Below, piece by piece: positions 11,475 to 22,112 of a stretch of 53,802 nucleotides of DNA. Both the position numbers and the translations under genes were made by a program. The stretch is from Catenaria anguillulae PL171 (lineage: Eukaryota > Blastocladiomycota > Blastocladiomycetes > Blastocladiales > Catenariaceae): the NCBI GenBank assembly GCA_002102555.1, contig MCFL01000167.1, positions 1-53,802 of the forward strand. Reading direction: 5' to 3'. Below the pieces are notes generated by a model, which searched no databases, was not told the origin of the DNA, and saw only the letters and a list, made by a program, of their open reading frames with translations. Position 1 is the stretch's first letter, and every line of letters starts with the position of its first letter.

Positions 11475-13589
11475 TTACCTCCGATGATGCCCACTGTGAT
11501 GATGATGCGCATGCTCAGCACTGCCGCCATGCCCACTGCTGGCCCCACTTGTCCTTCTCGCACGCTTGCTTCCCGAGGCCGACCCACGTTCACGTTCGCG
11601 GTCCCTGTCCCGCTCACGCTCCCGATCGCGGCCACGTTCGCGATCCCTATCCCTCTCCCTGTCTCGATCACGCTCACGCTCACGCTCACGGTCGCGGTCT
11701 CGGTCTCGGTCACGGTCACGGTCGCGCTCACGGTACTGGTCGCGATCCCTCGTCTGCCCCTGCGACACCTGCAGCCCGGGCTGCCCTTGCCCGTGAAACG
11801 CATCGCCAATAGGACGGTATTGCCTCCCCGTTCCATTTCCGCCCCCCGAAGCATTTGACGCGCGGCGGCCAGGCGGACTTGTGAATGCCGCATTCGTCGA
11901 GTGGTCTGCACTGCTGCTGGGCCGCGCGGGCGATGGCGGATACAATCCCGACCCTGGCGGATCAAGCCTTGAAGCCGAGTCGCGTGCGCGATCACGGTCC
12001 GTGTGCGAGCGCAACGACGACAACGACATGGATGAGTTGGACGGTGGCGCACCCGTGCGCAAGTCACGGATCACAATCGCGTGCGCGTCAGGTGCAGCGG
12101 CCGGCCCACTGGCACGTGCCCGGTCGCGCGGGTCGTGCCGGTACGTTGGAGGGCGGTCTGGGGGAGGCGGGCGAGCGGGAAATGTGGCGGAAGACCCACG
12201 AAATGTCGGTTGTTGTTGTTGTTGTTGTTGCTGCTGCTGGTGCGTGGTCGAGTGTGCGTGCAACGAGCGGGAGCTTGTGCTTGGATGGCCCGACGCCGAG
12301 GACGACGAGGTCCGCGGGTGCCCGCGCTGGTGCGTGTGTGGCTCCATTCGTGGCGACGCAGGCGCAGATGCCGGTCTGCCGCCAAGCATATGGTCGGCAC
12401 CAAGCTCGTGCGGTGCGGGCGGCGGTGGTGGTGGGGATGGCATGGCCGGCGTTGTGGTGGCCGCGGCACCAATACCGAGCACCTGGTTGAGCTCGATCTT
12501 GATGGACCGGTAGGCCTCGTACAGCGGGCTTTCAGGAGGGGTCATGGGGATCATAAAGTCGAGCGCCATGAGGGCGGCAGCGTGCACATGGTCTGAAAAG
12601 GAGTCGAGGACGTCGCGCAGGGATTGCGGTAGGAGGGTCAAAGCGACATCTTCGGGCGAGGCCGGGGTCAGCAGCGACGATGAGGCTGTGTGCGGCTGAT
12701 GGGCTGCAGGAGGGTGAGCACCTTCGGAGGTCGCATGAGCATCGGGCGGGGAGCCCAGTGGGGTGGAAGAGGCGGTGGTGGGAGCGGTGGTGGTGGGGGA
12801 GCCCAAATCATCGGCCACGTGTCCATCAGTCAAGTGAAACGTGCGCGTGGCCAAAAACACGGCCGTGAGCGCCAAAATATGGGGTGGATACTCGACCACG
12901 ACCTTGCATTGGTACAAGTCAAACAGGAGCAAGTAGGCACGAAAGGCCAGAGGTTTTGGGCATGCCGCCTTTTTGCAGGATCGGATGAGGAAATCAAACG
13001 GCAGGGGCAAGTTGTACCGAAACTGGATCGACTCGAGGACTTCACGTTCGAGCACAACAATCTTTGCCCGCCACCGCGAAAACTTTTCCGAGTCGGGATC
13101 AATCTGCTGCTCGCCACGGTGGTGGTACGAGTAGGCCCGCGTGAGCAGATCGCGCAGTTTCTTTGCCGTGTCCATGGCCTTGCCCGCTACCAGCAAGCAG
13201 GCACAGGCGGCATCGAGGAGCGGCGCTTGCGCGAGAAGCGACTGGCCCGTTTGTTGGGCTTGCGCGGCCGAGACGGATGAGTGCATGCCGTGGAGGGAGG
13301 TGACGTGAAAGAGTAGCTGGGCGGCGGCGAGGGTCGGGATCGGGAAGCCGGCGCGCTTGCCAAAGCGGCGAATGAAGCCAATGACTTGGAGCTGCTTGCG
13401 GCGCGAGTGCTGCAGCTGCTGGTATTGGTGTTGCATGTGTTGGTGGTTCAAGTGCTGGTGGTGGTTGGCCATTGGGTTGGTGCTTGGCATGGGCGGCATC
13501 GGCGGTGGGTGCAGCGCGTGGCCGTGGCCGTGGCCGTAGGCGTGGCCCATGTGCATTTGCATTTGCATTTGGTTGTGCGCAGAGTGCAT
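11475..13589 (-). CDS. CTK2: CTK2/cyclin K-like cyclin with Arg-Asp/Arg-Glu tail
   Basis: Single exon, 704 residues. A His/Gln/Met-rich N-terminus (about 1-65) leads into a cyclin box: IGFIRRFGKRAGFPIPTLA, then a CLLVAGKAMDT segment equivalent to the conserved Lys-Glu-Asp helix, and VVLEREVLESIQFRYNLPL. A second cyclin fold follows (about 205-250 and again about 320-370, split by a Thr/Pro loop). The order and the LERxxLE helix match cyclin K and yeast Ctk2, partners of the CDK12/13-Ctk1 kinases that phosphorylate Ser2 of the Pol II tail. The C-terminus (about 610-680) is a long RD/RE repeat like the dipeptide tails of splicing cyclins (cyclin L) and SR proteins, then a His-rich end. Bur2/cyclin T or cyclin L are alternatives. 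The ATG at 13587-13589 is the first in frame. Confidence 0.7.
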   Translation of the reverse strand: MHSAHNQMQMQMHMGHAYGHGHGHALHPPPMPPMPSTNPMANHHQHLNHQHMQHQYQQLQHSRRKQLQVIGFIRRFGKRAGFPIPTLAAAQLLFHVTSLHGMHSSVSAAQAQQTGQSLLAQAPLLDAACACLLVAGKAMDTAKKLRDLLTRAYSYHHRGEQQIDPDSEKFSRWRAKIVVLEREVLESIQFRYNLPLPFDFLIRSCKKAACPKPLAFRAYLLLFDLYQCKVVVEYPPHILALTAVFLATRTFHLTDGHVADDLGSPTTTAPTTASSTPLGSPPDAHATSEGAHPPAAHQPHTASSSLLTPASPEDVALTLLPQSLRDVLDSFSDHVHAAALMALDFMIPMTPPESPLYEAYRSIKIELNQVLGIGAAATTTPAMPSPPPPPPAPHELGADHMLGGRPASAPASPRMEPHTHQRGHPRTSSSSASGHPSTSSRSLHAHSTTHQQQQQQQQQQPTFRGSSATFPARPPPPDRPPTYRHDPRDRARASGPAAAPDAHAIVIRDLRTGAPPSNSSMSLSSLRSHTDRDRARDSASRLDPPGSGLYPPSPARPSSSADHSTNAAFTSPPGRRASNASGGGNGTGRQYRPIGDAFHGQGQPGLQVSQGQTRDRDQYRERDRDRDRDRDRDRERERERDRDRERDRDRERGRDRERERDRDRERERGSASGSKRARRTSGASSGHGGSAEHAHHHHSGHHRR
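11575..11760 (-). repeat. Degenerate hexamer tract encoding Arg-Asp/Arg-Glu repeats
   Basis: Imperfect tandem CGCTCACG/CGGTCTCG-type units on the plus strand are read on the minus strand as alternating Arg with Asp or Glu at the end of the cyclin gene. The tract is prone to length change while keeping frame. Confidence 0.8.
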
Positions 13590-15081
13590 GTTGTTAACAT
13601 GTTACTATACTATTCAATATTGGAGTTTGGTATTCCATTGATGTCACATGATCAACATTCGTGGTGTCATTGCTTCGCGATCGCAGAGAAAGAGTTGTAA
13701 AGATTGGTCCTCCGATTGGATCAGGCGCCAACGTAGACGGTGTATATGAATATCTCACGTTGGCTATCATAGCCCAATCCGATCGCATCTTCCTTTGACA
13801 AAATTTGATGAATATTTACTTATGATTGGCACTGCACCATCGAATCGAACCGAATCGAATCAAATCGCTCTTGTCGCCTCCTCCCCAATGGCATTCCACA
13901 GTGACCGTTCCTCTCACCACAGCCCACCACTGCAGCTGGCATGCCAGGCAACAACTTGAAGCGCAGCCTTGCACCATCCAGACCTGCACCATCGCGCGCT
14001 CAGGCATCCATGTTTCACGGTCACGCTCGTTCGCATCTCGACTCGGAATCTCGCCGTTGAGACCCTCGGCTTGTAAGTACGCTCATCCACTGATCATGTT
14101 TGCTCATTGCACTGGACCACCCCCTGACATGTCTGACCCTGTTCAGATTCACACTCTGGACTCATCAACATGGCCACCTGTCATTCCTGCTTGCCCATCC
14201 AGATGGTGTCTTTGACTTGACGTGCGCAGTTGTCCGCATCCAAGAGCCAAACCCAGCCACGGTGCACCATAACCAACACCCAAACAACGGGTCGTTCCAA
14301 GCAGCTATCCCTATCGAAAACAAACGAAGCAGCCACCTAGCCACCTGCGTGTCAAGCGGTCGGATCGAGGCCGCGCGAAACCCATCAAGGAAGAAGCCAT
14401 GGCGTTGCTGCCGCCGTCTTTCCTTCTTGGCCATCACGCTGCGAGGAACATGGAGCTCGAGGGCGCGATCGATGCAGTGTTAGTTTGCCGAGGGATGTAG
14501 TGAACTGAGCGTTGCTATTGAATGCTTGGTGTTGATTTCTTGTTGACATTCCCTTCATTTTCATTATGCATGTACACACAAGGGAATGGATCGCTTTTCT
14601 CTTTTTCTCTGATTCGATCCGGGAGCCTCAATTGCGAAACCAATCGGGTCCAAACTTTGCCAGACCACAGCTTTTGGGCAGTATTTATTTGGATTGGTCT
14701 AAACTGGCATTATGGCCTCGACCTGGGATGAGTCCAAATCGACAATGTTATAATAAGCGCTATGATGGCTCGGCCATGGTCAATGTGGGCCAAACTGTGT
14801 CCGAACCAACGTCCATCTGAGACATGACCATGCAACCGAGTCCAAAATTCTGGTTTGGACGAGCCAAAGCATTTCATGTTCAAGTGGCCGGGAGGAGGAC
14901 TTACTCTTTGGATCGATATGGCTGGTGTGGAAGCATCAAGGAACGTGCCAAGAAGACGGAGGGAAGCCTGGGACGCCGATCCGCAACTCCACTTCGTCAA
15001 CTTTCTTTTGTTGCCTGCCACTGCCATCCCCTTATTTCTTTATCGGCAACTATATACATACAAAGTAGCCAGCCAACCACA
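13590..15081. other. Divergent intergenic region with a TCCAAA/TTTGGA motif cluster
   Basis: About 1.5 kb between divergent starts (cyclin and the plus-strand orphan). From about 14645 to 14875 the sequence is dense in GTCCAAA and TTTGGAC half-sites in both orientations, like 25186-25282. A TATATACATAC stretch lies about 30 nt before the plus-strand ATG. I see no gene I can support. Confidence 0.5.
14645..14875. repeat. Cluster of TCCAAA/TTTGGA half-sites, patch 1
   Basis: At least six near-matches to GTCCAAA or TTTGGAC occur within 230 nt, including GGGTCCAAAC, GAGTCCAAAT, GAGTCCAAAA and GGTTTGGACGAGCC. Density is well above the surrounding DNA, and a second patch lies at 25186-25282. The function is unknown; it may be a degraded repeat or clustered protein-binding sites. 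Confidence 0.6.
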
Positions 15082-16287
15082 ATGTCATCCACCACTCCTC
15101 TAAACTCGACAGCCCGCGGCGGCCACTCGTCCTCCCGCGGCGGCGCCCGGGGCCACTCGTCCAAGGGCCGCGGCCACAAGTTCCACCAAGCACTCAAGCG
15201 GCCCGACTACCTGCTGTACCGGCGCGAGCTGCTGCCCATCTACCCAAAGCCCGTCTACGAGCACCACTCGTTTGCATCGCTCTTGCACACCACCTATGCC
15301 TCGTTCCGGGGGCGCCGCGAGCAGCTTCGCAAGCAGCAGGAGCGCATCGACAAGCTGAATCGTCGCAGGCAACGGTATGGCGATCCACGCAAGCCCAAAC
15401 TCATCATTTTCGACGACGATGCCGACGACCAGGACAAGGGCCGCGACGACGTCAAGGAGGTTGATCAAGACAACGAAGCGGACTTGGATCCAAGGGAACG
15501 CCGGCGTCGGCAACTTGCCAAAGCAGCTAAACCGTCGCTGCGTCAGCTTATCTTCAATCAAGCATCGGCCTCGGACCACACGGCCGATCTCGTCGGCGGC
15601 GTCGACCTCGACGCACTGCACGCCATGGACAAGAGCGACTGGGCCAAACTCGAGCGCATGCGTGCCGATCTGCTCGCCGACCTGTTTGATACCTCCTCAT
15701 GTTCGTCCTCCTCTTCGGCCGTCATCAAAGCCGAGGGCAACCTCGCAGTCATGCACGTGCCGCAACTTGCAACATCCTCGTCGTCGTCGCAACTGTCACA
15801 TGTCCATAAGCGGTCCACGCTTGTGGCCACCAACGACAACAAGCACGATTGGATTGTCCAGGCGCACGCCAACCCGTTCCCGCTGTTTGCGCATCAGAGG
15901 CCCGTGGCCACGGTTGCATTGTCTGCGTTGCCTGCATACGATTCAATTGCACGGCGGTTGAATCAGCAGGCCAGGGACAAGCGCGAGCACGGACATGGTG
16001 CCGGCACCAGCGACCGAGATGGCGAGGATGAGGATGAGGATGCAATGTCGGTCGATTCCGCGTCGTCGTCCGATTCAGACAGCACCAGCGACAGCGACGC
16101 GGACGAGCGGTTTGAGCAAGTCGTCAACATGTGGGTGCCGCCAGCATCAGCATCGGGCAGCAGCAGGCGAGGCAAGGTTGTGCAAGTGGATGGGGTGTCG
16201 GGCAAGATTAAGAGTGGCGCAAATTGGTTGCCCAAGGCGGCTGGCGTGCCTGCAAACCCAGTGCCCGTTGTTGCAGCGAATCGGTGA
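15082..16287 (+). CDS. Uncharacterised basic/acidic protein, single exon
   Basis: The reading frame of 401 residues starts at ATG 15082, preceded by a CAACCACA context. The N-terminus is rich in Gly, Ser and Arg. A conserved-looking patch follows (about 35-95: RPDYLLYRRELLPIYPKPV, then Arg/Gln-rich helix RREQLRKQQERIDKLNRRRQ). Next come an Asp-rich segment, a central helix-prone region (about 170-210), a Ser-run, and an Asp/Ser acidic block (about 310-350) before a basic tail. The charge pattern suggests a nuclear or nucleolar protein, but I recognise no domain. Its stop is only 76 nt from the stop of the convergent gene on the other strand. Confidence 0.6.
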   Translation: MSSTTPLNSTARGGHSSSRGGARGHSSKGRGHKFHQALKRPDYLLYRRELLPIYPKPVYEHHSFASLLHTTYASFRGRREQLRKQQERIDKLNRRRQRYGDPRKPKLIIFDDDADDQDKGRDDVKEVDQDNEADLDPRERRRRQLAKAAKPSLRQLIFNQASASDHTADLVGGVDLDALHAMDKSDWAKLERMRADLLADLFDTSSCSSSSSAVIKAEGNLAVMHVPQLATSSSSSQLSHVHKRSTLVATNDNKHDWIVQAHANPFPLFAHQRPVATVALSALPAYDSIARRLNQQARDKREHGHGAGTSDRDGEDEDEDAMSVDSASSSDSDSTSDSDADERFEQVVNMWVPPASASGSSRRGKVVQVDGVSGKIKSGANWLPKAAGVPANPVPVVAANR

Positions 16288-16363
16288 TTGATTCTCACAT
16301 AATGTATAGTTATTTATTTCAGGTTTGGGATATCAAAGGTGGTGCAAGTGAACGAGAAACCAT

Positions 16364-19119
16364 TCACATCATCAAAAACTCATCTGGCTCATCCGTCTCG
16401 GACAAGGGCTCCACTATCTCAACCCGGCTTGACTTGGCGTCTCGAATCGCACTCGTCAACAGCGCTGCACGGCCTTCGTCCTGCTCATTGTCGCTGCGAC
16501 TGCCCATGTGCTCCAAGACCTTTGCTGTGGCCGATGTCCTCGTCCGTGTGCGTGCCGCCTTGCGTGAGCTTGCATCTTGCTTGTCAGCATGCACACGTGG
16601 CTGCACAAGGTCCTCGCTTCGGGACCGTTCGCGTTTGCGAAGCTGGCGAACTGGGCGAGTAGATGTAGGGTGCTGATTTTCGGATGATGTCATGCATTTC
16701 GATGCTCGCGCATTGGTTTGCGACACACATGGCGTCGTCGCAAAATCGGGAACCTCGTCGTCGGGATACCCGGAAATAGATAAAGATGCGTGCGAGTGTG
16801 TGGATACTGGTGTCAGGTACCATGGTGCCAGGTCGTTGGGAAAGGTGTTGCGCGCGGTCGTGGGTGTCAGAATGGGTGGTGGGGGTAAACGCAAGGGCGT
16901 TGCAGCAGAAAGCGAGTCGGCAGCGGTTGATGGCGTGGGCGGCACATGATGATGCGTTGGCTTGTGCTCGTCGTCATCATGCATGACATTGGCGCGGTCC
17001 TGATCCGGGATGGCCTGTTGCTCATCGACATGCCCAAAGTCCCGGCTCTTTTGTCCGCGACTTGTCTTGGACCCAAGACCTTGGTGGCAACCCACCTCGA
17101 GCTCGGCCTCGGCCAACTCTTTTTCAATCACGCACACCCACGCGGCCAACTCATGCGTCTCCAGCGCACATCGGGCATCTCCGTCCTGCATATCGGCTAG
17201 CAAATACCGGGCAACGGTCAACGCGTGTGCACGCGCATTGGCTGCAGAGTAGAGAGCTAGCGCGGCCTCGAGCCAAAAGTTTGGCTGTGTCACTTGGTAC
17301 AGAATCAATAGGGTGTTGTCCGAAGTGGATGGTGGGGACGAGACAGGCGAGTCCGAGTCGCTATCGTGTGCATTTGCGTCGATAAGGGTGGTTGAGGTGC
17401 GCGGAAGTACCGGGAGGGATGCAGAGAGCTGGACAGGGATGTGCGCAAGCGCACGGTTTGGCGACGATGCAGCCAGCGTGAGGAGTGCAACGGAAATCGG
17501 ATATGTGATAGCCGTTGGAACTCGGGTGTTTTGAGGGTTGCTCAATGCCTCGGCAAGCACAACCAGCTGCGAAGTCCACACGCTCGGCATCACCTCTCCC
17601 GTCCCGCCCTCGAACGATTGGACGCCTTCGGCTTCTGCCGCAAACACCTTGGCCGTGATTCCCACGAGCACCTTCACATACTCGACCAAATGACCAAGGA
17701 CGATGTCGCTCCCAACCGCATCCGCTTGCACCACAACCTGCACCATTCTGGCCGCTACCATGCCCGACACCGCTAAATCCCACCTGCTCCCCTGACCTAC
17801 TGCGGCCAACTCCGTGCTCTCCATGGCCCATCGTGCAAAGTGCACAAATGTACTTCTCAGCACATGCTGGACCGTCAACGCATCAATCATGGGCACAAGC
17901 ACACCCTCAAGGCATCCGCATTTGGCCGCCAACCTGACAATGGTCGTGAGCACGTCCAAGGTGACTTTGGCTGGGTCGGCGGCCACTGCAGCTGTGGCCA
18001 GTGCAACAAACTGGTGGCGGGTGGCCGAATTGAAGGCGGTTTGCGCGAGCCCGCAAAGAATCGAGGGCTCGTGGGCCGAGCTGATGCACAGGCGAGTTGC
18101 GTGTTGAAGAAATACTCGGCTTTGCAAATTGCGGTGGCACGCAAGATTCAAATTGTGAGCGTGGGCTTGTGCATGGAAACAGGGCAAGGCGGGCGCAGGC
18201 GAGCGTACCTTCGAAGATGCACGGGCAAGTCTGCATACACTGCCTCGAGCTCGTCTACGGCATCTTGCTCGTCCTCGCACTGGTCGGCAATCAAATCGCC
18301 AAGCTTGAAAGCTGCCAGATCCACGAGCGACAAGGGCCGATCCTGCTGGCCCAGCACACCTTGCTGCCCGTGTTGGCGCCACGTCTTGTGGACCACGTCA
18401 CGGTAGGCGTCTTGAATGGACGCGATCGATGGCCGGAGCGGGGTCGGAATGCGTGCGGGTGCGGGTGGCGCACGCCGGCCAGCAGCGAGTGAGGCGGAGA
18501 CGGAAGAAAGAAGCTGCGAGACGGAGATGGATGGTGCGGCTGGTTGCGCAAGTGGTGCCGAGGAAGATGCGGCGCGTGTGGATTTGCGCAGAGCGTATGT
18601 GATGGCAACCGGAGCTGGTGCATTGGGCGAAGATGAAGCGGATTGGGAAGACGACGAATGAGACGTCAGAGCGGCAGAACGCCGCGGAATGGGTCGGTGG
18701 CTGGGTGTTGGCGGCTCGACAAGTTCTCTGTGCGCTTGAGGAGCACTGGATGCGGCTTGCCGGAAGTGTGCGAGCTTGGCACGGAGCGGGCGGAGGAAAC
18801 GGCCGAGTTTCGGAGTTGGAATGAGGATGGGCTCAAGCGCGGATGCTGCAGACGCTGATGCCGTTGGGGTGGATGCATGGGAAGAGGAGGAGGAGCACGA
18901 TGATTTAGGGGAGGGATACGCAGACGTTGGATAGCGTGAAGTCGAGTGGTTTGGTGTGACCAGCTCTGGGTTCAACGGGTGGAAAGTTGGAGGCCGTGCA
19001 AGAGGCGATGAGCGCGAGGGAGTGGCCAGATGCTCTGAGCTCCTTGGATGAAGAGCGCGGCGCGAAGAAGACGAGGCCGAAGCCGGGCGCAGGGGTGTGC
19101 GGAATTGTGGCGTGTCCAT
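16364..19119 (-). CDS. Uncharacterised protein with helical-repeat-like middle, two exons
   Basis: Exon 1 19119-18209 and exon 2 18119-16364 join across an 89-nt GT-AG intron (donor GTACGC, acceptor CAAAG) in phase 2, giving 888 residues. The first ~245 residues are Ser/Pro/Ala-rich and begin MDTPQFRTPLRP, a style common in mitotic-kinase substrates. From about 245 to 590 the chain is Ala/Leu/Val-rich and helix-forming, resembling stacked HEAT/ARM-type helices. The last ~300 residues are disordered, with basic patches (RQLRKRERSRS; RKAARTRTRT). I do not recognise the family. The frame opens upstream of 19119, but the ATG at 19117-19119 begins the low-complexity region cleanly. Confidence 0.6.
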
Positions 19120-20086
19120 GGCGATGCTGTATTCTACAGCCAGATCACGAGAGGGGTTGGAAGGATGATCACAAGCAAAGTAGACGTTGTGGGCAATTCG
19201 AGCGAGCGAGGAAAGGGGCCCGATGAAGATCCTCGGAGGCGGACGCGATACTCGGAACTGCTTTGCTTTGGGTTGGGCGGTATTCACATTGACATCTCTA
19301 TGACACAAGTACTCGACTATTTCTTGTTAGCTTTTCCTGTTGAACACTCATGCGATCGATCGACATCGGAGGGGCAGACCGTCGATTGGTCGCGTCCCCT
19401 GTCTTTGCGTCTGTTCGCACCTTTCGCATTGTTGCTGGCGTGTCTCGGCATGGCGTAAAGTTGTCCGATTTTCTCAATCCATTCCACGACCATGCGCCTT
19501 GTGCAGAGGTGGCATCACTGGGGTGACATACAGCTCATCATGCAGGCTCCCTCGCTTCCGTCGATCGAAAGCCTGAAAAAAATTGGCGAAATCGGTCATG
19601 TTCGCAATCTTGAACAGACTACTGTCATGTCAGCTTGCTTTCACGAGTTACGCTTTGACAATCGAAGGGGAAACAACATACGACGACGCTGGGAAATATC
19701 CTATATACTGCCCGCAATTACTCTCCATGTCTTGAAACTTGATGCAAATCGAAATCGACGCTCACTTGCAAACCCATTTTCGCACATCGTCACCGCTGCT
19801 CCAACCCTACTCCATCACGACCGACAAACACATCGACCAAGCGAGGGCAACTATGAAACTAGATGTTAAGAGCTAGTGAATGAATCATCCACACCCAAAT
19901 CCTCGCCAACTCATCCACCGCCTCCCGCTTTCCACCGTCTACTTCATCTGTACCGCTGTCCAACCGACCGCGAGTCGTGTCGTCTGCGGACGCGGTCATC
20001 AAACGGTATTCGCCCTTCAAACCCCTTGCTCCTGGGAAACCCTCGGACTCGTCAAGACACTTCAGAAAGCAATCCACGTCGTCATC
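19120..20086. other. Divergent intergenic region
   Basis: About 0.97 kb between two divergent starts, presumably holding both promoters. A TATATA stretch lies near 19702. The open frame of the plus-strand gene continues upstream to 19880, so a longer N-terminus is possible. No other gene seen. Confidence 0.45.
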
Positions 20087-21783
20087 ATGGCATCCTACGC
20101 CAACTCCATGGCCAACCTTCATTCTGGCAGCACGCCAACCGCGAGCCAATCCTTTGGTTTAATGGGCACAAGCATCAAACTCGCCTCACGATCCGAGCTT
20201 TCACTCAATGGCGGCGGCGGGTCCATGTCCCTGCACGGCAGCCGAAACAACCTGACCGGGTCCAAGAACAATCTCTCCTCCGGCAATCGCGCAGGGTCAA
20301 CGTACAAGCTATCTTCTGCATCCAATCCTCGGCTAGCTTCATCCACCAGCTCAAGAACTCCCCCTGTATCCCGTCCAAAGTCCTCCTCCTCGCATCGAAC
20401 ATTGCAAGCTGGTGGAAGCGACGCGCATGGATCCTCAAGATCCACGTTATTGATAGACGGCCTCGACCCGCACCACGTGCTCTCGTCCATTCACGCACCT
20501 GTTGCAGCGGGGCCACCCATTGTTTTACCTCCAAAGCAAGCATGGGGTGATCAAGCTTCGCGATACCATCTCGTGTCCGCAGTGCTTCCGAGCAGCAGCC
20601 ACCATCATCCCGCGCCCAACGCGTCAAGCAATAATCCAATAGCATCTACCGCCGACATGCTTGCTGCGCATGCCAACGCGCACGCGCACCAGCACACCCA
20701 ATCCCATTCTTCTCAATTGGCAGCGGCAGCCATGACTATTCCCACGCCACCACACTCGCCCACGTGCCCAGCATCGCCCGCAACCGACGATGCCATGTCG
20801 GTAGCAAGCTCGTCATCAAGTGAAGAGTACTCGCCGCGAAAGACAGGCCGAGCAAGAAATCCACTGAGACGCGCCGACAATGCAAGTGGATCGAGCGTCA
20901 ATTCTCAAGACCGATTTTACGATTGGAAGCAGCTCAAGCAGCAGACGCATCGCCGGAATACCGAGAATTGGGCCATGGAGTCGATTGTTGTGCGTCGACT
21001 GCGGTACTTGGTGGATCATATTGATGAGCTGGATGGCAAGCATTTGGGGCTGTTGACAGCACTGGAGGAGAGGTTTGTAGCAATTCCTCCTTTTGGTGAC
21101 TGTTCTTGAGCTAATTCGTTGGTGTCGTGTGAAACAATGATAGTGGAGTCACCAACGCCCAACTCCAGCAATACTTTCCATACGTGACCTCGATCCACGA
21201 TCTCAAACTGCACCTGACGACCCTGCTCATGGATCGGCAACACCGCCAGCGCCACCCACATCACCCATCTGACCACGCCTCATCGTCTTGTACCTCAGAC
21301 TCGTCACTGGCACTTTCCGCCTCACAACTTGCGCCCGCCGTTCCCGGTGCACCCACCCCTCGCACCCTCAATCGCGCGTCGCCTGCGGCCCCACCACCAA
21401 CGTATCCACGTGGTGCACCCACCGTGGCTCGCCGCGCGTTCGGCCACAAGAAGCCGCTTGTGACCCCCGTCGAGGTGCTCAAGATTGTCGAGCAGTTTAA
21501 CCCCGTGTCGCTTGCCGTGCAAGATGCCATGAATGCAGTTCCAGTGAGTCGAGCTGCTGCGGCAAAGTATCATCATCATCCGAGGATTTCACCTGCAGCC
21601 GCAGCAAGTTCATCGGCGGGAACGTCGGCGGCGGTAAGGGCGAGTATCAAGTCGTTGGAGCGCACACAGCACCAGGCGCAGGGAGGGGGAGGTGCGAGGG
21701 CGGGAATGGACAGGGCACGAAGCAGAAATGAGGTTGGGATGAGCTTGGGAGCGGGCAGTGGTGGGGCGGGATATGTCAAGTGA
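20087..21783 (+). CDS. Uncharacterised Ser-rich protein, two exons
   Basis: Exon 1 20087-21072 and exon 2 21144-21783 are joined by a 71-nt intron (donor GTTTGT, acceptor ATAG) in phase 2, giving 541 residues. The join produces a continuous helix-rich segment (about 295-355) from WAMESIVVRRLRYLVDHIDE through LLTALEESGVTNAQLQQYF to DLKLHLTTLL, which is the only part that looks folded. The surroundings are Ser/Asn/His/Pro-rich. A second short helical segment (VTPVEVLKIVEQFNP) lies near residue 430. I recognise no family. An alternative in-frame ATG lies at 19880, but the sequence before MASYANS looks non-coding. Confidence 0.55.
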
Positions 21784-22112
21784 GTTCCTGAAGGAGTGCC
21801 GGGGGACTTGGGACTGTGGCAGCGGCGATGGGGTTGAATGTGCTCTCCGGTGTCCAACTCTCGCACCATAGTGGTTCTACACTTTGGATGTACATGAGCA
21901 ACAACTTGAATCGGTGATTATCCTCTTGTGCAGTGTTTTTGGTGTCTCCTCCTTTTTCTGCATCCTCTTCCCAAAATGGAATTGGGCCATCCGGCGTTGA
22001 ATCCATGTGCATTCCCAGAGTTACAAGCATTTCAAAATCGATGCATTCTCCGCACTTCAAATGGACGTGCAATCCTGAAACTACACGAGAGATATTGACG
22101 AGGAAAAGGGCG
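21784..22112. other. Convergent 3' intergenic region
   Basis: 329 nt between two stop codons on opposite strands. It presumably holds both 3' untranslated regions; no gene or repeat seen. Confidence 0.5.

Noticed and set aside
11549-11858. Plus-strand open frames across the RD/RE repeat of the cyclin gene
   Set aside because: Shadow frames created by the short tandem codon repeat; low complexity with no other support.
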